This document shows positions 10,296 through 24,226 of a stretch of DNA of 64,000 bases, piece after piece. The first letter of the stretch is position 1, and each line of letters starts with the position of its first letter. The notes under the pieces were generated by a model, which saw only the letters and a program-made list of their open reading frames with translations, was not told the DNA's origin and made no database searches. Made by a program: the position numbers and the translations under genes. The stretch is from Sphagnum compactum (Eukaryota; Bryophyta; Sphagnopsida; Sphagnales): assembly GCA_965153455.1 (NCBI GenBank), contig OZ234496.1, positions 16,298,304 to 16,362,303 of the forward strand, read 5' to 3'.

Positions 10296-12074
10296 AGTTT
10301 AAACTATAGCAAACATGAGCAATGAAAGGAGTGAAGAAGATTACACAACAAAGGAAGAAGTTGAGAATAATTCTCCATAACTTCTCCATATAGTTGAAAC
10401 ATATCAACATCCAAGATTTAAAGATCTACCTATCTATTAAATGACCAGCTATACTATGTAGATATGCCCCATAGCCCTATAGTGATAGACCAATAGGCAA
10501 CAAAGATTTATATTGTAAACCTAAATGAGGTTAGTTTTGAAAATATTCAAGAGTTGCTGCAAGAAACTTAGTTGTCTCCAAATGTGACTAAAAAATCTAT
10601 GAAGGTGCATAACCTATTATCCTCGCAAGACACACTAAGGGAAAAGAACCATTAATCGATTATTTTCAATCACATGTTGTGACTAGTTCTAAATACTAAA
10701 ACATCTTAAAGAAAAAAAAATGGAATTTAGGTAGTTACAAAGGAAATCAAAGCAAACAAAAAAAAGGAAAAGGAAGATAAGTAAGCTAAATGAACAATAA
10801 AATTGGGTTTTCCAATATAATGAACAGCTCAAAAACTACTAAAACATAGTTTACTACAACTTGGTCTCTAATGGTTGTTGTTGAGGTGGGTGACCGTTTT
10901 CAACATGATTTTCAAGTAGGTGATGGCGGTGAATTTGGGCTACACAACATGGGTTCAACAATAAGCAAGGTTATAGGCACGAACTAAACAACAAGCATGA
11001 GGGTGTTGAATAGCAAGACTATTACCTTCCAATGACTAAAAAATAAAGAAGACATTCATAGTAAAAGGAGCCAAGGAAGTTGTTGATAATGCTTGAAACT
11101 ACACTTACATTACTTTGGAAAATCACCATTAATTGTATTTAATGAATTATTTATCCATAATTTGTAATTTTGTTTTAATGTTCATGAAATTGGACTCCTA
11201 TGAATTTGGAGTCATTTCACTATGTTATTAGAATCCTTTGTCATACACAAAACACTTGTTGATAAGGTCCTTTTAAGGACTCTAAAATTTGAATGTGCTT
11301 TTTGTTACTCAAACCTTCATAAAATGTTTTCAAATTTATTATGGGCTCTAATATACTTCATAAGAAGGGCCACATATGTTTATATTTTTAAATGCACATG
11401 TATTGAATCCTTTTAACGAATGTTGTTGATTTTGATTCTGAACGTCTTTAATGGTCAAAAAAGTTCAAAATTTGTCGTCATGGTTAAAAAGAAAATTATA
11501 AATTTGACTATAATCTAGGTCCTCATGCAAACAAATATAGTTTTTATTATAATATGAATCATGTTTGGTCTCAATATTAATATCTAGTCACAGAAGTTAC
11601 ATTTAAAATACAGTTTTGATATTTAATAAACCAATACATGTAAGACACATGTAAAATGCAGTCCTTAGTAAAGACTCCGACCTTGGTCATCATGGTTCCT
11701 TTTACTGTGTTTTTATTCGTTAGCTGCTAAGGGAAAGGTAGTACAGTTGAACAATAGATGAAAGAAATGTAGCAACTAAACAATAAATGAAAGAAGTAGT
11801 AGTAATTGAGATAAAGGTAGTAGTTGAATAACAACTGAGAAAAATGTAGTAGCTGAACAATAAACAAGATAAATATATCATCAAAATAACAAATGAAAAA
11901 AAAGATAACAACAAAGATAAAGAACCATGAACAACGGCCAAGAAATGGGAAAGGATCAAGAGGAGGTTGATGAGAAAGGGAGGTTTGAGAATAATCAGCA
12001 AGTCTAGGTCTAGAGGAGAGAGGGGGGATCAATTGCAGTAGCTTAAATGGTTGAGAGAAAAAAAACAACAAAAG
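10296..12074. other. Intergenic DNA after the pogo relic
   Basis: AT-rich. Near 11735-11870 short degenerate repeats of the form GTAGYAGYTGAACAATARATGA recur several times, leading into the larger tandem array. No gene is recognised. Confidence 0.5.
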
Positions 12075-12665
12075 ATTTTACAACTTTCAACTCTAAGAGA
12101 ATTGAAAAAGGAAAAAGGTGGGGTGGATCACCATCACTAACAGCAAGAGAGCTCAAAACCCTAAGTTCAGATACAACAAGAAAAATAACTTTTAGCTCTA
12201 AAAGAATTGAAAGAGGAAAGACGTGGGGAGGATTGCCATCATCAACAGCAAGAAAGCTCAAAACTTGAAACTTTAAGAGAGTTGAGAGAGGAAGGAGGGG
12301 AGGTGGCCATTGCTAACAACAAGAAAGCTGAGAACTTTGAGTTCAAAGACATCAACTACGAAACTCAATGCTCTAAGCTTTAAAAGAATTGAGAGAGGAA
12401 CAAAAGGGGGTGGATCGCCATCATTAGTAATGAGAGAGTTCAGAACTCTAAGTTTAAAAAACAGTAAGAAAGTTCAGCTCTCTAAGCTCTAAAAGAGTTG
12501 AGAATGGAGAGAGAGAGGGAGTGGATCACCATTGCTAGCAACAGTTTGGGTCTAAAAAAGAAAGGGGGTTGCTAATCGCCATCACCAGCAGGAAGGAAGA
12601 AAATTTCAAATTTTGAAATAGTTGAAAGAAAAAAGAGAGTGCGCCAATCGCCATCACTAGCAATT
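12075..12665. repeat. Diverged tandem repeat, unit about 75-110 bp, roughly six copies
   Basis: A motif AGAATTGARAGAGG followed by GGGGTGGATCRCCATCACTARCARCAAGA and AGCTCAGAACTCTAAG recurs near 12101, 12202, 12278, 12386 and 12494, with a weaker copy to 12665. Copies differ by many substitutions and small indels. Open frames on both strands are a by-product of purine-rich repeats. It extends into purine-rich DNA up to about 12950. Confidence 0.75.
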
Positions 12666-15600
12666 GATTATCCATTGCTTAGAGCTCAGAAATAATAACA
12701 AAAGAGAAAGGAGAGACGAGAAAAAAAGTAACAAGAGAGAGAGACAATGGACAAGAATAACATATGAGAGAGAGTACATCAAGATAGAAAGGAGAGACGA
12801 GAAAGTTGAAAGAGACTAAAGAAGGGAGGCCATTGTCATCGCCAACAACTACGAAAGCGTAAACAAACCTGCAAACACAAACTAGAAACAAACAACAACT
12901 AGAGAGCATCAAGCTCAAAGAAGCTTTGAGAAGCTCAGAACTCCCAACATGACTAGGAGTCAAATGCTTGGTGAGAGCAACTAAAAATGCACACCCACAA
13001 ACATTTGGGAAAGGGGCAGCAGATTTGATGATCGAGAATATGTTTACCCATTATTGTCAATCTCTAAGCCTATTTTGCATGCAATTTGAGCCTGATGATC
13101 AAAAGTGAACACTTGCTTTAAGCGAATGTTTCATCTCAATTTGCATCCAGTTCAATATGGGAGTAGATAGCATTCATTGATGCCCAAGTTAGTGTTTGGT
13201 TTTAGGGGACTAAACAAGCCATCGTGGGCTGCCATGTGTATGATTCATTTTTTTAAACCAATTACCCCCCAACTTTGAAGGAGTGTATCTTTGTCGTTTT
13301 GGACCGGTTTTGAGCGATTTAAACAACCATGGGTGCCCTTTCTAGGGGGCTATATTTTACCTTCAAAGTGGAGGTGGAAAGGAGGCAAATTGAGTGAGAC
13401 AGAGGTGACTGAGACACTAAGTGTTCAGTCACTGGCCTGTTTACCATATATGCAGGTAACCTTATAAAGCAGGTAACAGTTTCATCATCTCTTGTGATTT
13501 TGTTTGAACTTACCATAAAGGGCAGAGCCATTATGACCCTTAACTGCTTCTCTCCTTCGAATTCATAAGGCCAATTATGAACAATACTGATTGGTATATG
13601 ACATAGGGTTTTCCTATGTAACCTTCATATTGTCACACAGCAATTGTAAGAGGCCCCTTGTAGCCCAATAAGGTGCCTCTCACTCTTGCCACCTTGTGAT
13701 CTACTTATGTTTAGGTTAATGATGATGTTCACTTTGTGTTCTCAATGGGTAATGCCCAAAGGTGGAGAACATCCCTAAAATGTAGGGTCGGATTGGGGTA
13801 CCACCTCATCCTAGGCCCTTTATTCAAGGAAAGCCCCCACCCTGGGATCTCACCTTTGTAAGAATGGTATCACAATTAAAGAATTGCCCAAATTGATTAG
13901 ATGTAATGAGGCTGGCATGCACCTCAAAGAGTAAGCTACATATGTGCAGTCACACAATTATTATTTCTCCAATTTTGCAATGTAGATCCATTGCTTCATT
14001 TACTTCAATAACTCGTAAACCCTGCAGTCCTATTTTTTAATTAGGATAGAGAAAGATCCCTTTGTAAGACAACCCTTCAATGTCAAACTAAAAAATTATG
14101 AATAACACCACAATTATCACAACTTCTTTGCTCCAAACCCGAAGCATAATATCAGATACAGCTTAACAAAAGTGGAGAACCCTCAACCAGTTCAGAGGAA
14201 TTGAGTCATCGCCATTCAAGAGATTGTTGTCAAGTTCTCTGAAATACTTGCTAAGAAAGCCAACACATGATTGATTGTCACCAATTCATGGGATTGGAAA
14301 CAAACTGCTGCTGTTTAAAAATTGTCACATAAGGAACCCAAAGTTAGAGTATTCTAAAAGAAAATTTGCACTTCCACTGTAATTTTCCGAATCTGCACAC
14401 CACCACTGTAACAACAAAATTAACAAAAATTAACAGGAACGCGATCATTACAAGACTGCTGGCCCTGCGAAGCAATGAAGGAGAACAATAGGAGAGGTGT
14501 TTCAGCATCCAAGAAACCGGGGCAAGATGTGAAGTCGTGAAATGAAGGACAAGATCCAGAAAAACACACACCCCCCACCAAGAAAAAGTCCTTCCGCAAC
14601 AATGAGAAAACTGGATTTGCAAATCCAATGCTAGTGTGTTCATTACTATACCTTAGCTCAGGAATTGGAGAAACAACCTGACAACATGGCGAGTGAGAGG
14701 TGAATCCATTCTCAAGCTATCCATCTCTATCACTCTCTTTTGACCTTACTGTGCTTCCTTCTTTTGTCTCTCTTCTCTGTTCCTGAGCTTCACAAGTTTC
14801 CAAGCATTTACCAGGTCATTCTATCAGCAAGAATCAGTTTGCCTGCAAGCATTCAAGAGCTTACCAATCTGGTATTGGTTGGAATCAACATGAGCCATGC
14901 ACCTATATTGCCCTCAAAATGACTGAGGTAATACCAGCCTCATACCAGTCTCACCTCAATTCAAATTGTGGGAGATAGTGACAATTCAATTTCATTCCAG
15001 TAGTACTTGTCAGAGCTTACTAGTAGTTGTTAGTTTTTGAATCCATGGAGAATAGCACTAATTTACATAATTGTCACTCAGGAGAGAATTTCACCCTTCA
15101 CCCTAAGCTTCTGAGGGCCAACTGCTATTTCAAATACATGCAAACTGGCACATAGAACATAGTGAGGTCTAACAAATAGTCTACAAAGTTGCTAATGATG
15201 TGGCAGAGTCTCTCTCTAGTGTCAATTACATGAGATGATGGCCACTGATCAGACCTGGCTCACAGCCACCCGCTACTCCGCCTGAGGACATAGACATTGC
15301 CATCCTAATACTGCATTGTCATATCTGCTGCTCAGATCTTTGAAACAAAATCAATGTTCTACAGTTGCTCCTACAGACCTGAAAGATCTTTCAGTGGTGA
15401 ATGTAATATCTAAGAATACACACTCATGTCCCAGAAAAGTTGATGTCAACCAGCTTCAATTTCGATGACCTATTTTCATATCTACAACTCATTCACAAGC
15501 ACTGTACAAAGCTTATTGGAAAGTGTCTGCCAAACTTGTAACCTGAGCTAGAATTGGCCTCTTTTGTGACTCTTTTCCTTTGAAAGCATTGCCAACAAAG

Positions 15601-18047
15601 TTCTCTGTCCATGATCTGAAGCCCAGTTGATTGAATGTAGTTCTTCACTTTCTAGCTTCTCATTTCTCACATTTTGTCCTGCAATAAAACCAGGAAGAAA
15701 GCAATTTATGAATCCACAATCTATGCAGACCTTCCAGCTGCTTTAAACTTCACATTCTGGAATATTGGACCCTATCTCCTTTCAAATTAATTCCTCGTAA
15801 CCAGATTGACATTCCTACTCCACATGCTGCTTCAGGAAAGACTAGAAGGTAAAAAAACTAAGGTCAGCATTTCTTCGTTAAATATCTTGCTGCTCTCAAA
15901 GTACTTGCCATGGCAAACCATATGTGCATTCAATGGTATTCCTGTGCATGCCACATCTCTGAACACCAATGATGTTTGTCAAATCTAAACACAGCCAAAG
16001 TCAGTACTGCATAAGTCCATCTGTGAAACTGCATCTTCGATGCCACTAGTGGAATTGACACTGACAAACCACCAGCACGGACAACAAAACAGGTAAGAAT
16101 CTGCTTCTACGTTGCCATCACTGACTTAAATAACCAGCACTGTCAACAACACAACCAAGAATCTGCTTCTACATTGCAGTCACCGAGGTCAGAAACACGT
16201 AGCTTAATTGGCTTCATGTGGCTTCACAGTGATAAGTATTTGGCCTGAGCACCTGTTTGATCTTCTCAACTGCTCAGGTTGCATCCTTTCATATGAACTA
16301 ACTACAATTGCTCCAGTTCAGCAGTATCCACCTCTACAAACAAATTCACCAGTGATCATGCCTCAGTACCAGTAATGTGTAGGATCTATCAACAAGGACA
16401 GAGAGGAGGATGAGGGAGGTGACAGAGGAAAACTACTGCAAGACAAAGAGCATGAAGACCGCAAGGAAGGTGAGGTGGAGGTGTAAAGCAGCAACAAGAC
16501 AAAGATCATAAGCACGAAGACTAGAGCAGGGGGGCTATCACAGAGCACAGCAGTAGTAAAGATGTTGACCATGAACACCAACAGGACCACGAGTAGGGCA
16601 GAGTGAGGGAAAACGTGTACCTGTGACAATGTGAGAAGAAAAGTAATAGGTAGGTAACCACATTCTTATAAGACTCCAGCTCTAGAGTGATGTATCCTGC
16701 CACTGAAGAACCAACAAAGAAACTCACAGTATATACTATCCAAATTATGATTTCTGAATTATATTGCAAAGGGTGACCCAGCCCAACTCCATGATGAACA
16801 GACCACCTCACAATTTCTAAGATAATTATCTACCATCACCATTTAGAGGTCAGCTCCTCTCTGGCATGGCATAAGGCAACACCATCCACTTTCTTTACAT
16901 CATTGGGTCTTACAACAAGATGTAAGACTTGCATATCTTGTTAAATTAGTTGCACCCACTCAAGTGCAAAGCTATAACTATCTACCGCCCCATGTTCTTG
17001 CATCCCAGAGCCAACACAACCCCAAAGGCTGTACCAGTGGGATGATCTTACAAGAAGTAAAGCCTACTGTTCTATCTTGTACAAGTCTCTATGAAACAGC
17101 AGCCTCTCAAACTGTATAGTGGACAGCAAGATCATGTAACTCACAACAATCTCTGCAATGAGCTGCTACACATGCAAAGTCCTATTCAGGCAATTGCACA
17201 TCCCTATGATAGATGTACTAGTCTCTTCTGATATGTTATAGTACTCACAAAGACCAACACAAAACTGAAGATTTCACATCTTTGAAACTTCTTCCACTGC
17301 CCTCTAATGTAGCAACTCCTTTCTCCCAGAAAATGGCTAGAAAATACTCCAGCATAACAGTCGCAAAAACACATCAGAGGGTTCTGTGTGCTAGGCTTGC
17401 CGGTCTCTTAAGCAGGTATCCATTATGCAGTCACTGCAACAAGAATACAAAAGAGTCAAAAGGATCTCTCATTTTCTGTTCCAAAGCTGATGTAAAACCT
17501 AAACCTTATTGTCATGATCTCAAAGATGGTAATAGTACTGAAAATTGCGCACAAACTCAGCCTATTCAAACACACCTTATGCACATGCAACCTCAGGTCT
17601 CAACTGTACCAGTACAAAACCAGAGGCAACCCTCCTAAACCGCACTATTCCTCTTTTCAAGACTTCCACTTCTAAAGCACCAAAAGCTCTTGTGTCAGGG
17701 TATTGTGTACCAGGCATAGGGCACAATTCATTTGCAGCATCTATCTATGAAGGTTAAAACTCCATGTTTCATGATCATTACAAAGAAACAATATTTGTAA
17801 TACATTCATGCACCGCAAAAAAAACTCTGCAAAAGTTCATACTCATACACTGACAACCACATACATAGAATTTGCTGACTCCAAAAGAGTTGGCCTTTAC
17901 TTTCCTCAATTTGGGATGTGACTGGACCGTACAAAGCAGAACCATATATTAAAAGGCTTCTATATGCCTTCAATAGCAGCAGATGACACATGTTATCAAC
18001 AAGCACTGTCTCTAACTCATATAGCCTTCATGGTTCTCTTCATATGC
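12666..18047. other. Long intergenic stretch, moderately GC-richer, no gene recognised
   Basis: From about 13.3 kb the base composition becomes more balanced than the flanks, but no frame on either strand gives a recognisable domain or a plausible set of exons. A local duplication of about 63 bp lies at 16070-16190 (AAGAATCTGCTTCTAC repeated). Part of this stretch may be 3' untranslated or downstream sequence of the minus-strand gene that ends at 18048, but no boundary can be set. Confidence 0.4.
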
Positions 18048-20595
18048 TTACAAAGCAGCTTCATCAGGATCTGTGCCTGCTTTGGTAACCTCAGCTGCAG
18101 CTTCCAATGCATATGCTTTCAAAGCCTCCAAATCACGAGGACCTGTCCATGCCAAGCGCCAAAACCGTTCAAACAACCAGCATAAGCTGACTGATTTCAT
18201 AGTGTAGTACATGATACAGCCTATGAGCAGACTGCTCCTACACATCTTGTCACTGTGAGCAGGTAGAGCAGACATGGAGCTTGAGTGCAGGCTTGGTTGG
18301 AGAAGACAGCTGCACACTGAAAATCAATACTTCACATGCACACAAGCAGAAGGCAGCATAGCACAAGCCAGGGGTCCTGTACCTGAGTACTTCTTGTACT
18401 CCTCTCCATTTAGAAAAAGCTTCAAGGTGGGGTAGGAATGGATGTCAGCTTTTCCACATGTGGCCTTGTTGGTGGTGCAATCCACAGTGGCAACCTCCAC
18501 TGCATCCTCACCTTCCAATGCCTTCCCCAACTCCTCCCATGTTGGAGCCAAACGCTTACTGCACATATGCAAAAAAATCCTTCAGTCCTCAGCTATTGGA
18601 ACTCTTTGCAGCCCAGGTTGGATCCAGGACGGCAGAAAGAAAGAGAGAAGTTAGAAGAGAAGAACTCCAGTAACTTTCCTCTCTCCTATCAACATTGCAA
18701 ATGAAAGGAGACAATCTTCCAAGTTTCCAACAAGTCAAGGTGCATGTTGATAGTGATCACACAGTGGGAACAGAGGTGGACAAAAGTTACATACCAGTGA
18801 CCACACCAAGGTGCAAAAAACTTGATAAACCATAAGGTATCCTTCTCCTTCACCTGAACCATAACACATGCCAACCTGATTTGTCAAGGATGAACAACAA
18901 AAAATCATGGCATCAGCAGAAAAAGTGCAAAAAGAACAGATCACTCTGTCCATGTCAACCGTTTTATTCCAGTACTTTAAAATGTTGAAAAAGGTGGCAG
19001 CTCTCTTATAATGCCCAAAGTGTCAGTTAACCCATAACTTTTCAGCAAATATATCTTCCAAAGTATTGAGAAACTTCTCCATACTTATGATTCAAGTCAA
19101 CCTGATTACAAGGATATAGATATTGCAGAACCAACAACATATCAGCAAACTGGAAAAAGAGGAGATCCAACCTCACCAAAATACACAAAAAAAAAACAGC
19201 AATTTGAATAATAATTGCAGAATTGAACCAAACCACATGCCTGAGTTCACCAAAATACTAACTAAACGGGGAATAGACTCTGCATAGAAAAACCTCCTAT
19301 GACAGAAACAATTGTTGGTTCATGGAGGAGCATTATCCCATTATATTCTGCTCAAGTAGCTGTTTTTGGAGCATCTCTAGCAGTGCTCAGTATGTGACCC
19401 TGCAAAAATATTTCTCACATCCAAGTTTAGTTACTTCCTTTACTCCAACCCCACCTGTAAAACTAAAACTGGGACTGCAAATAGGTGGGAGACTACTAAT
19501 AGCAAACCACCTGGACCAATCATTATGATTGGCCAATCAAAAACAGGGAGCAGCAGTCAGATCATATTTATATCTGACAGGTGTTAGGCTTCATTGTGCC
19601 TTTCACCAGCCTCAGCAAACTGTGCCAAAATGCAAGGCAAAACCTGCATGTTTTTTTCTTCATCCTATTTAATTTGAGCGGTCACACACAAAGCACCGCT
19701 GGAGATGCTCTCAGTCATCAGTTCCACTTGTATTTATGGAAACTCCCTTACAATACATGCTGTAGACATGGGAAAATGCATGTCTATGGCATCTAGTGCC
19801 AATACTAACACAGACAGCGACAGAAATACATACGTCGCTTCTGACTTCCAACACCACAGTTGTTTTTTTAATAACGTGTCTGAGCAGCAGATGCTTCCTA
19901 TCTAATAACCTAACCCGAGCTACGGAGAAATTCCTTGTCTAACACCTACAGGGAGCTCTGTTCTTCGCTTAAGGTCGTGACCTGAAATCGTCGTAGCTGT
20001 GTTGGAACCCTGTTCAAATCGATCGCGACCAACCGATCGCAGGCGATAGTGAGATCCTGACTACATCTGCACGCAATCTTTGAATCCGTGTGTTTGACCT
20101 ACTAAGATCCTACCGGAAGTTTATTCGACATGAACCCTATGCCACTCTATCGCACAGCAGGTATCATAGAATTTCCAAAGCCTTCATAAAGCGGGAATCC
20201 AATCCCCGAGCTCTACATCGGTGACAGTCATACGATATAACCTTAAACGATCGGCATCCAGGAGCCCTTCACAAAGGAATGTTGCAAGAGGAATCATCTG
20301 GTTTCTTTAATACAAAATATGAGCGCAGAATTGCCAAAACAGCTCTGACTGGAGGCGCATCACTAAGTTTTACAAATCATGGTACACACGGACACCGGCA
20401 GAGAAAACCGAAAGAAAAAAGGGGGAGGGGGGGGGAAAAAAAAAAAAAGCGCAAAAGAACTGAACTCAGCGGCGGTACCTTATCCAAGAAGGTCGAATCC
20501 GTGAGCTCCACAACGTCGGCCTTCACCACTACAAAGCAAGCCACCGCCACAAGAACAAGAAGCGGCAAAATTGAAACCCGTCTCATATCTGCCAT
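18048..20595 (-). CDS. PDIL5-1: Protein disulfide isomerase-like protein, PDIL5-1 type (single thioredoxin domain)
   Basis: Four exons on the minus strand: 20595-20479, 18853-18795, 18558-18383 and 18142-18048. All junctions are GT..AG and all phases agree, giving 148 aa (the Arabidopsis protein is about the same length). Residues 1-26 form a signal peptide (MADMRR, then a hydrophobic run ending VVVKA). The single thioredoxin fold has the active site APWCGHC with Cys56 and Cys59, and the cis-proline motif HSYPT with Pro102. It should catalyse disulfide formation or exchange in the endoplasmic reticulum or secretory pathway. There is no KDEL-type retention signal; the end is DPDEAAL. Intron 1 (1625 bp) holds the Tourist-like MITE at 19369-19710. 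The start is the first ATG giving the signal peptide. Identification as PDIL5-1 is by recognition of family sequence. Confidence 0.93.
19369..19710. mobile_element. PIF/Harbinger-like MITE, relative of the 2187-2804 element
   Basis: The ends GAGCATCTCTAGCAGTGCTCAGTA and, inverted, GCACCGCTGGAGATGCTC match those of the 2187-2804 element. The interior carries one copy of the segment tandemly repeated there (in reverse orientation: GTGGGAGACTACTAATAGCAAACC, GATTGGCCAATCA, CAGTCAGATCA). The flanks TTG and TCA no longer show a clean 3-bp duplication. It lies in intron 1 of the PDI-like gene. Confidence 0.8.
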
Positions 20596-23098
20596 TCCGT
20601 GATGCTGGAGCGGTAATCTGTGGAAGCAAATCGGTACAGGAGACCAAGAATTGTACCAGAAAATCAATCCCAACGCTGCGCACACGCACCTTAGTTTCCA
20701 CAAGATCTCTCGTTTCTCACTGACTCTCGTTTCTCTCTTGTACGCGCGCGCGCGCACCTGTCGAGTCTCGACGAGAAGACTTCTACCACGAAGCGCACTG
20801 TCATTAAGCATCTCCTGACACGTGTAGATGGATGAGGATCACATCTGGACTCGATGAACCATCCCAACCCACACAGACAGCAGCGCATCAATAGATGAAA
20901 ACTTCAACTGACTCCACCAATTTGTGGATGAACTAATTGATTACTGAACCCAGTGATGGACGTCAGTAGGGATAAAACGTTTATTTGGATAATTCCACGT
21001 GGAAAATAATATGATATGGAAGACCATATTTTTTATTATAATAAATTCGAATTATAATATTTGAGCTTCGTGCTGCTGCACACTACCAGTGACCATCAAC
21101 TATTTTATTTTATTTTATTTTATGGTTTTTTTTTCAATAATTTTTATCATTATTTATGTCAAGGTCAAATTTAATTTAAATTGATATAACATTTCATGGA
21201 CATGAAAAGACACATGTTAATTTTATTTTTTCATAAAAATAAGGAAAAGTTATCGTAATATCTTTTCAAGTTCAGCACATATTATATTATTTTCATTTTT
21301 GTCCAATTTTTCACCAAAAAAAAACAATATTGTTGAATGCCAAAAATTCAATCAAGGTGATCATATTCAAACCCACAACCAGTTCAATGAAATAATGAAG
21401 CTTTTCATCAATCTAACTAAAAAGCACAATAGGAAATTGATGAAATTGTTAACAATATTATTCAATGTAGTCCTTATATGTCGAAATTTTCAAAATCAGA
21501 AAACTCAAATGTTGAATCAAAATTTTCGAATTATATTAATTATTCGACACATTAATGTGAAATCTAAAAAGGTACTACGATATTTAAAAAAATTAATAGA
21601 AAAAGAAATAGTTATTAAGAAAGAAATGAAGTAGTTAGGCTTGACAATGAAAATGAGATAATTATTTTTGAAATTGTCTTTGAAATAGTCCATGGACGAC
21701 CATACAAAAGATTTCAAAAAAATCCCCCATACGCTAGTTTTGATTATTCGTCATTGGAATTTTAATTCCATATTTTGATTTTAAGAAATCCAAATTATAA
21801 TATTTACGCTTGGTCAATGATTCATGTCATTTGTGTTTGCTATCATAAGTTTTTTTTTGGAGAATTTCATACAATAACAAACAACAATCCATAATATGCA
21901 CCATGACCTTTTATTTATTTATTTATTTATTTATTTTCAATTTTGTAATGCAACCTCGCTACCTTTATATTGATTTCATTTTAAATGGCAACACTTTTGT
22001 AAAGGACCATTAAAATAGTAGCTAGAAGAGAGAAAGATGGTGACACCTTTGCCAAAAAGAAATTTAAAACCAAAATTTGGGTACCTTTTTATGCACCCAA
22101 AAAAAAAAAAAGGATTTTTGGCCCAAAAAAGGAAATTAATGTTGCCCATTGACAATTTTTTGTTCAAGAAGAATGACTAATCACGATTATTGGGCCTCAT
22201 AACATTGGCATAAGTATATTAAAGCTTTTGTAAAATCACCCATCCCAATATTGTTCCAATCAAAATGGGCTTCATTTCAAAGTTCTTGTGAAAATTTTCA
22301 ATCTTTAATTTTATTAAATTTGCCAACAAAAATTGGCTCTTAATTCAATAACTTTTGCTCTTTGGTCCCAAAATTGTGAAATAATAAACATGCACATTGC
22401 CTTATGTCAAGGACTTTCTAGTGGTACCTAAAGCCTCACAATTTGGGAGGATCAAAGTATGATCAAACGAATAAATAATTTAACAAAACAAAACAAGCAA
22501 CTAATCACATATAAATGTCTCTTCTCTAACATGTATGAATGTTGTCCAAAGAAAAGGTGATTACTCAACTTATGTGCTAATATTGTGTAACATAATTTAA
22601 AGAATTTAAATGCAAAATATATTGGCATGTGGTCAATCCAATATACTTTGACAACTATGGACATACATTGTTAAATGGTTACATTTGTTCATATGTGAAC
22701 CATATTAGGGTAAATTTTGTTATAAAACAACAAAAGTTCGATTCAATAATGATTCATAAAAAGTTTAATGCATTTGCTTGTGTTGAGTTTTGATCAAACA
22801 TGTCAATTCTTTTTATTAAACAATAAATTGGCATTAGGTCCAAATTTAGGTTTTGAAATTGAATGTTGAATGTTGTGGGTTTATATATGGCTATTACACG
22901 AATAAGTTTTAGAAAATGTGACTTGCGAAATGTATGTGGTGTAAACATTTGTACATCCCATCATTCCATATGTCAACGTTTAGGTCAAGTTGGAAAAAAA
23001 ATTCCATTTGTAAGGTTTGAAAAAAGTAAAAATTTTGATTTTTCTTAACACAAGATAGTTCTACCTTAAACCCTAAGCTCTTAAACCATGTCTACAAA
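20596..23098. other. Upstream region of the PDI-like gene, then AT-rich DNA
   Basis: 20596-20900 probably holds the 5' untranslated region and promoter of the minus-strand PDI-like gene; it is GC-richer and includes an alternating (CG)n run at 20743-20755. Beyond about 20950 the DNA is very AT-rich with TATTT-type microsatellites near 21103-21122 and 21910-21938. No other gene is seen. Confidence 0.5.
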
Positions 23099-23423
23099 TC
23101 ATATATATTAATTCAATAAGTCTGTCTGTGCGTCTGTCTGACACGATAATTCTGCTGCAATTCTATGGCAGAACCGGCCTTTGCATTTTCTATGGCAGAA
23201 CCGGGCAATGCAATTTCTATGACAGGGCTTGGTAACGGGACGGGAAGTTAATTATATATAAGAAGGGAACAAGGGGGGGGGGGATCAACGGGTTAAAGAA
23301 TCAGAGTGGAAAATGCGAAAGATAAGGGGGGGGGGTCGACGGGATAAAAAACCGAAGTGGGCAATGGGAAGGATCGGGCGGGGGGGAGCTCGACGGGTGC
23401 ATTATGCATCGGGTTCACACTAG
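23099..23423 (+). mobile_element. Candidate non-autonomous Helitron
   Basis: It begins TCATATATATTAATTC after an A and ends TGCATTATGCATCGGGTTCACACTAG before a T. That is the Helitron signature: 5' TC, a 3' CTRR end, a short hairpin (TGCAT/ATGCA) about 12 nt before the end, insertion between A and T, and no target duplication. The interior has no coding capacity. It carries two sets of tandem repeats: a unit of about 33 bp (CTATGGCAGAACCGG..TGCA) three times near 23160-23230, and a unit of about 56 bp with GGGGGGG, a CGACGGG-like block and AAGTGGGCAATG more than twice near 23270-23400. Confidence 0.65.
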
Positions 23424-24226
23424 TTGTAATAAAATCAAACATTAAATAATCAAGTGTTGATTCTTGCACTCAATGTATAATGTGTGCTACAATTAATTCA
23501 ATAGGAAATTTGAGTCCTTTGAAAAATATTTTTCTATTTGCTTTTCAAATAATCAATAAATAAACAAAGCCTGAAAGTCGCTCCTTTGGTTCATTATAGT
23601 GAGCTTCAACATTGTAAAATTAAAAAGTTGAAGAATCAACAAAAATGCATAATTGCCAAAAATATAGAATTTTTACATGTGAAATATTAATAAAATTTTA
23701 CAATCTTATAAAACATATTTAACCAAAGTGAAAATTCTAAAAATTAACAAAGTTAAAAAATTACAAATCTGAGAAAATCCTAGAATTGAAATTTTTACAA
23801 AATGAGAAAAATTACAGAATTTAAATGAAGAATTAACAAAGGTTCACAGTATTATTGATATATGATACTAGGACTTCGAATTATGTTTTTAAAAATGTAA
23901 ATATGTTTACGTTTGTTGTTGTTTGGAAAACCATTCTGACAATCTAATAATATATTTATATCAAGAAGCTTGGTTTTACAATATGGACTTTTTTTAAAAA
24001 TAAACATAGATACCAAAAACTAAATATATGATTGGAAATAGTTTCATGATAATGAAATTATGAAAAAAACCATTTGTAGGATAGTGCAAAACCTCAAAAT
24101 AAAAAATGAAATTCAAATCTTCAAGTAAATGCAAAAAACTGAAATAGGGGTCTTTTAAACTTTGAAATTTTCATTATAACAAACACATTGCCCAATTGGA
24201 CTCAAATGAAAAGCATTATCATATTA
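23424..24226. other. AT-rich intergenic DNA
   Basis: No gene or recognised repeat. Confidence 0.5.

Noticed and set aside
17282-17757. 118-codon frame as a gene downstream of the PDI-like gene
   Set aside because: No recognisable domain, no exon partners, and composition no different from neighbouring non-coding DNA.
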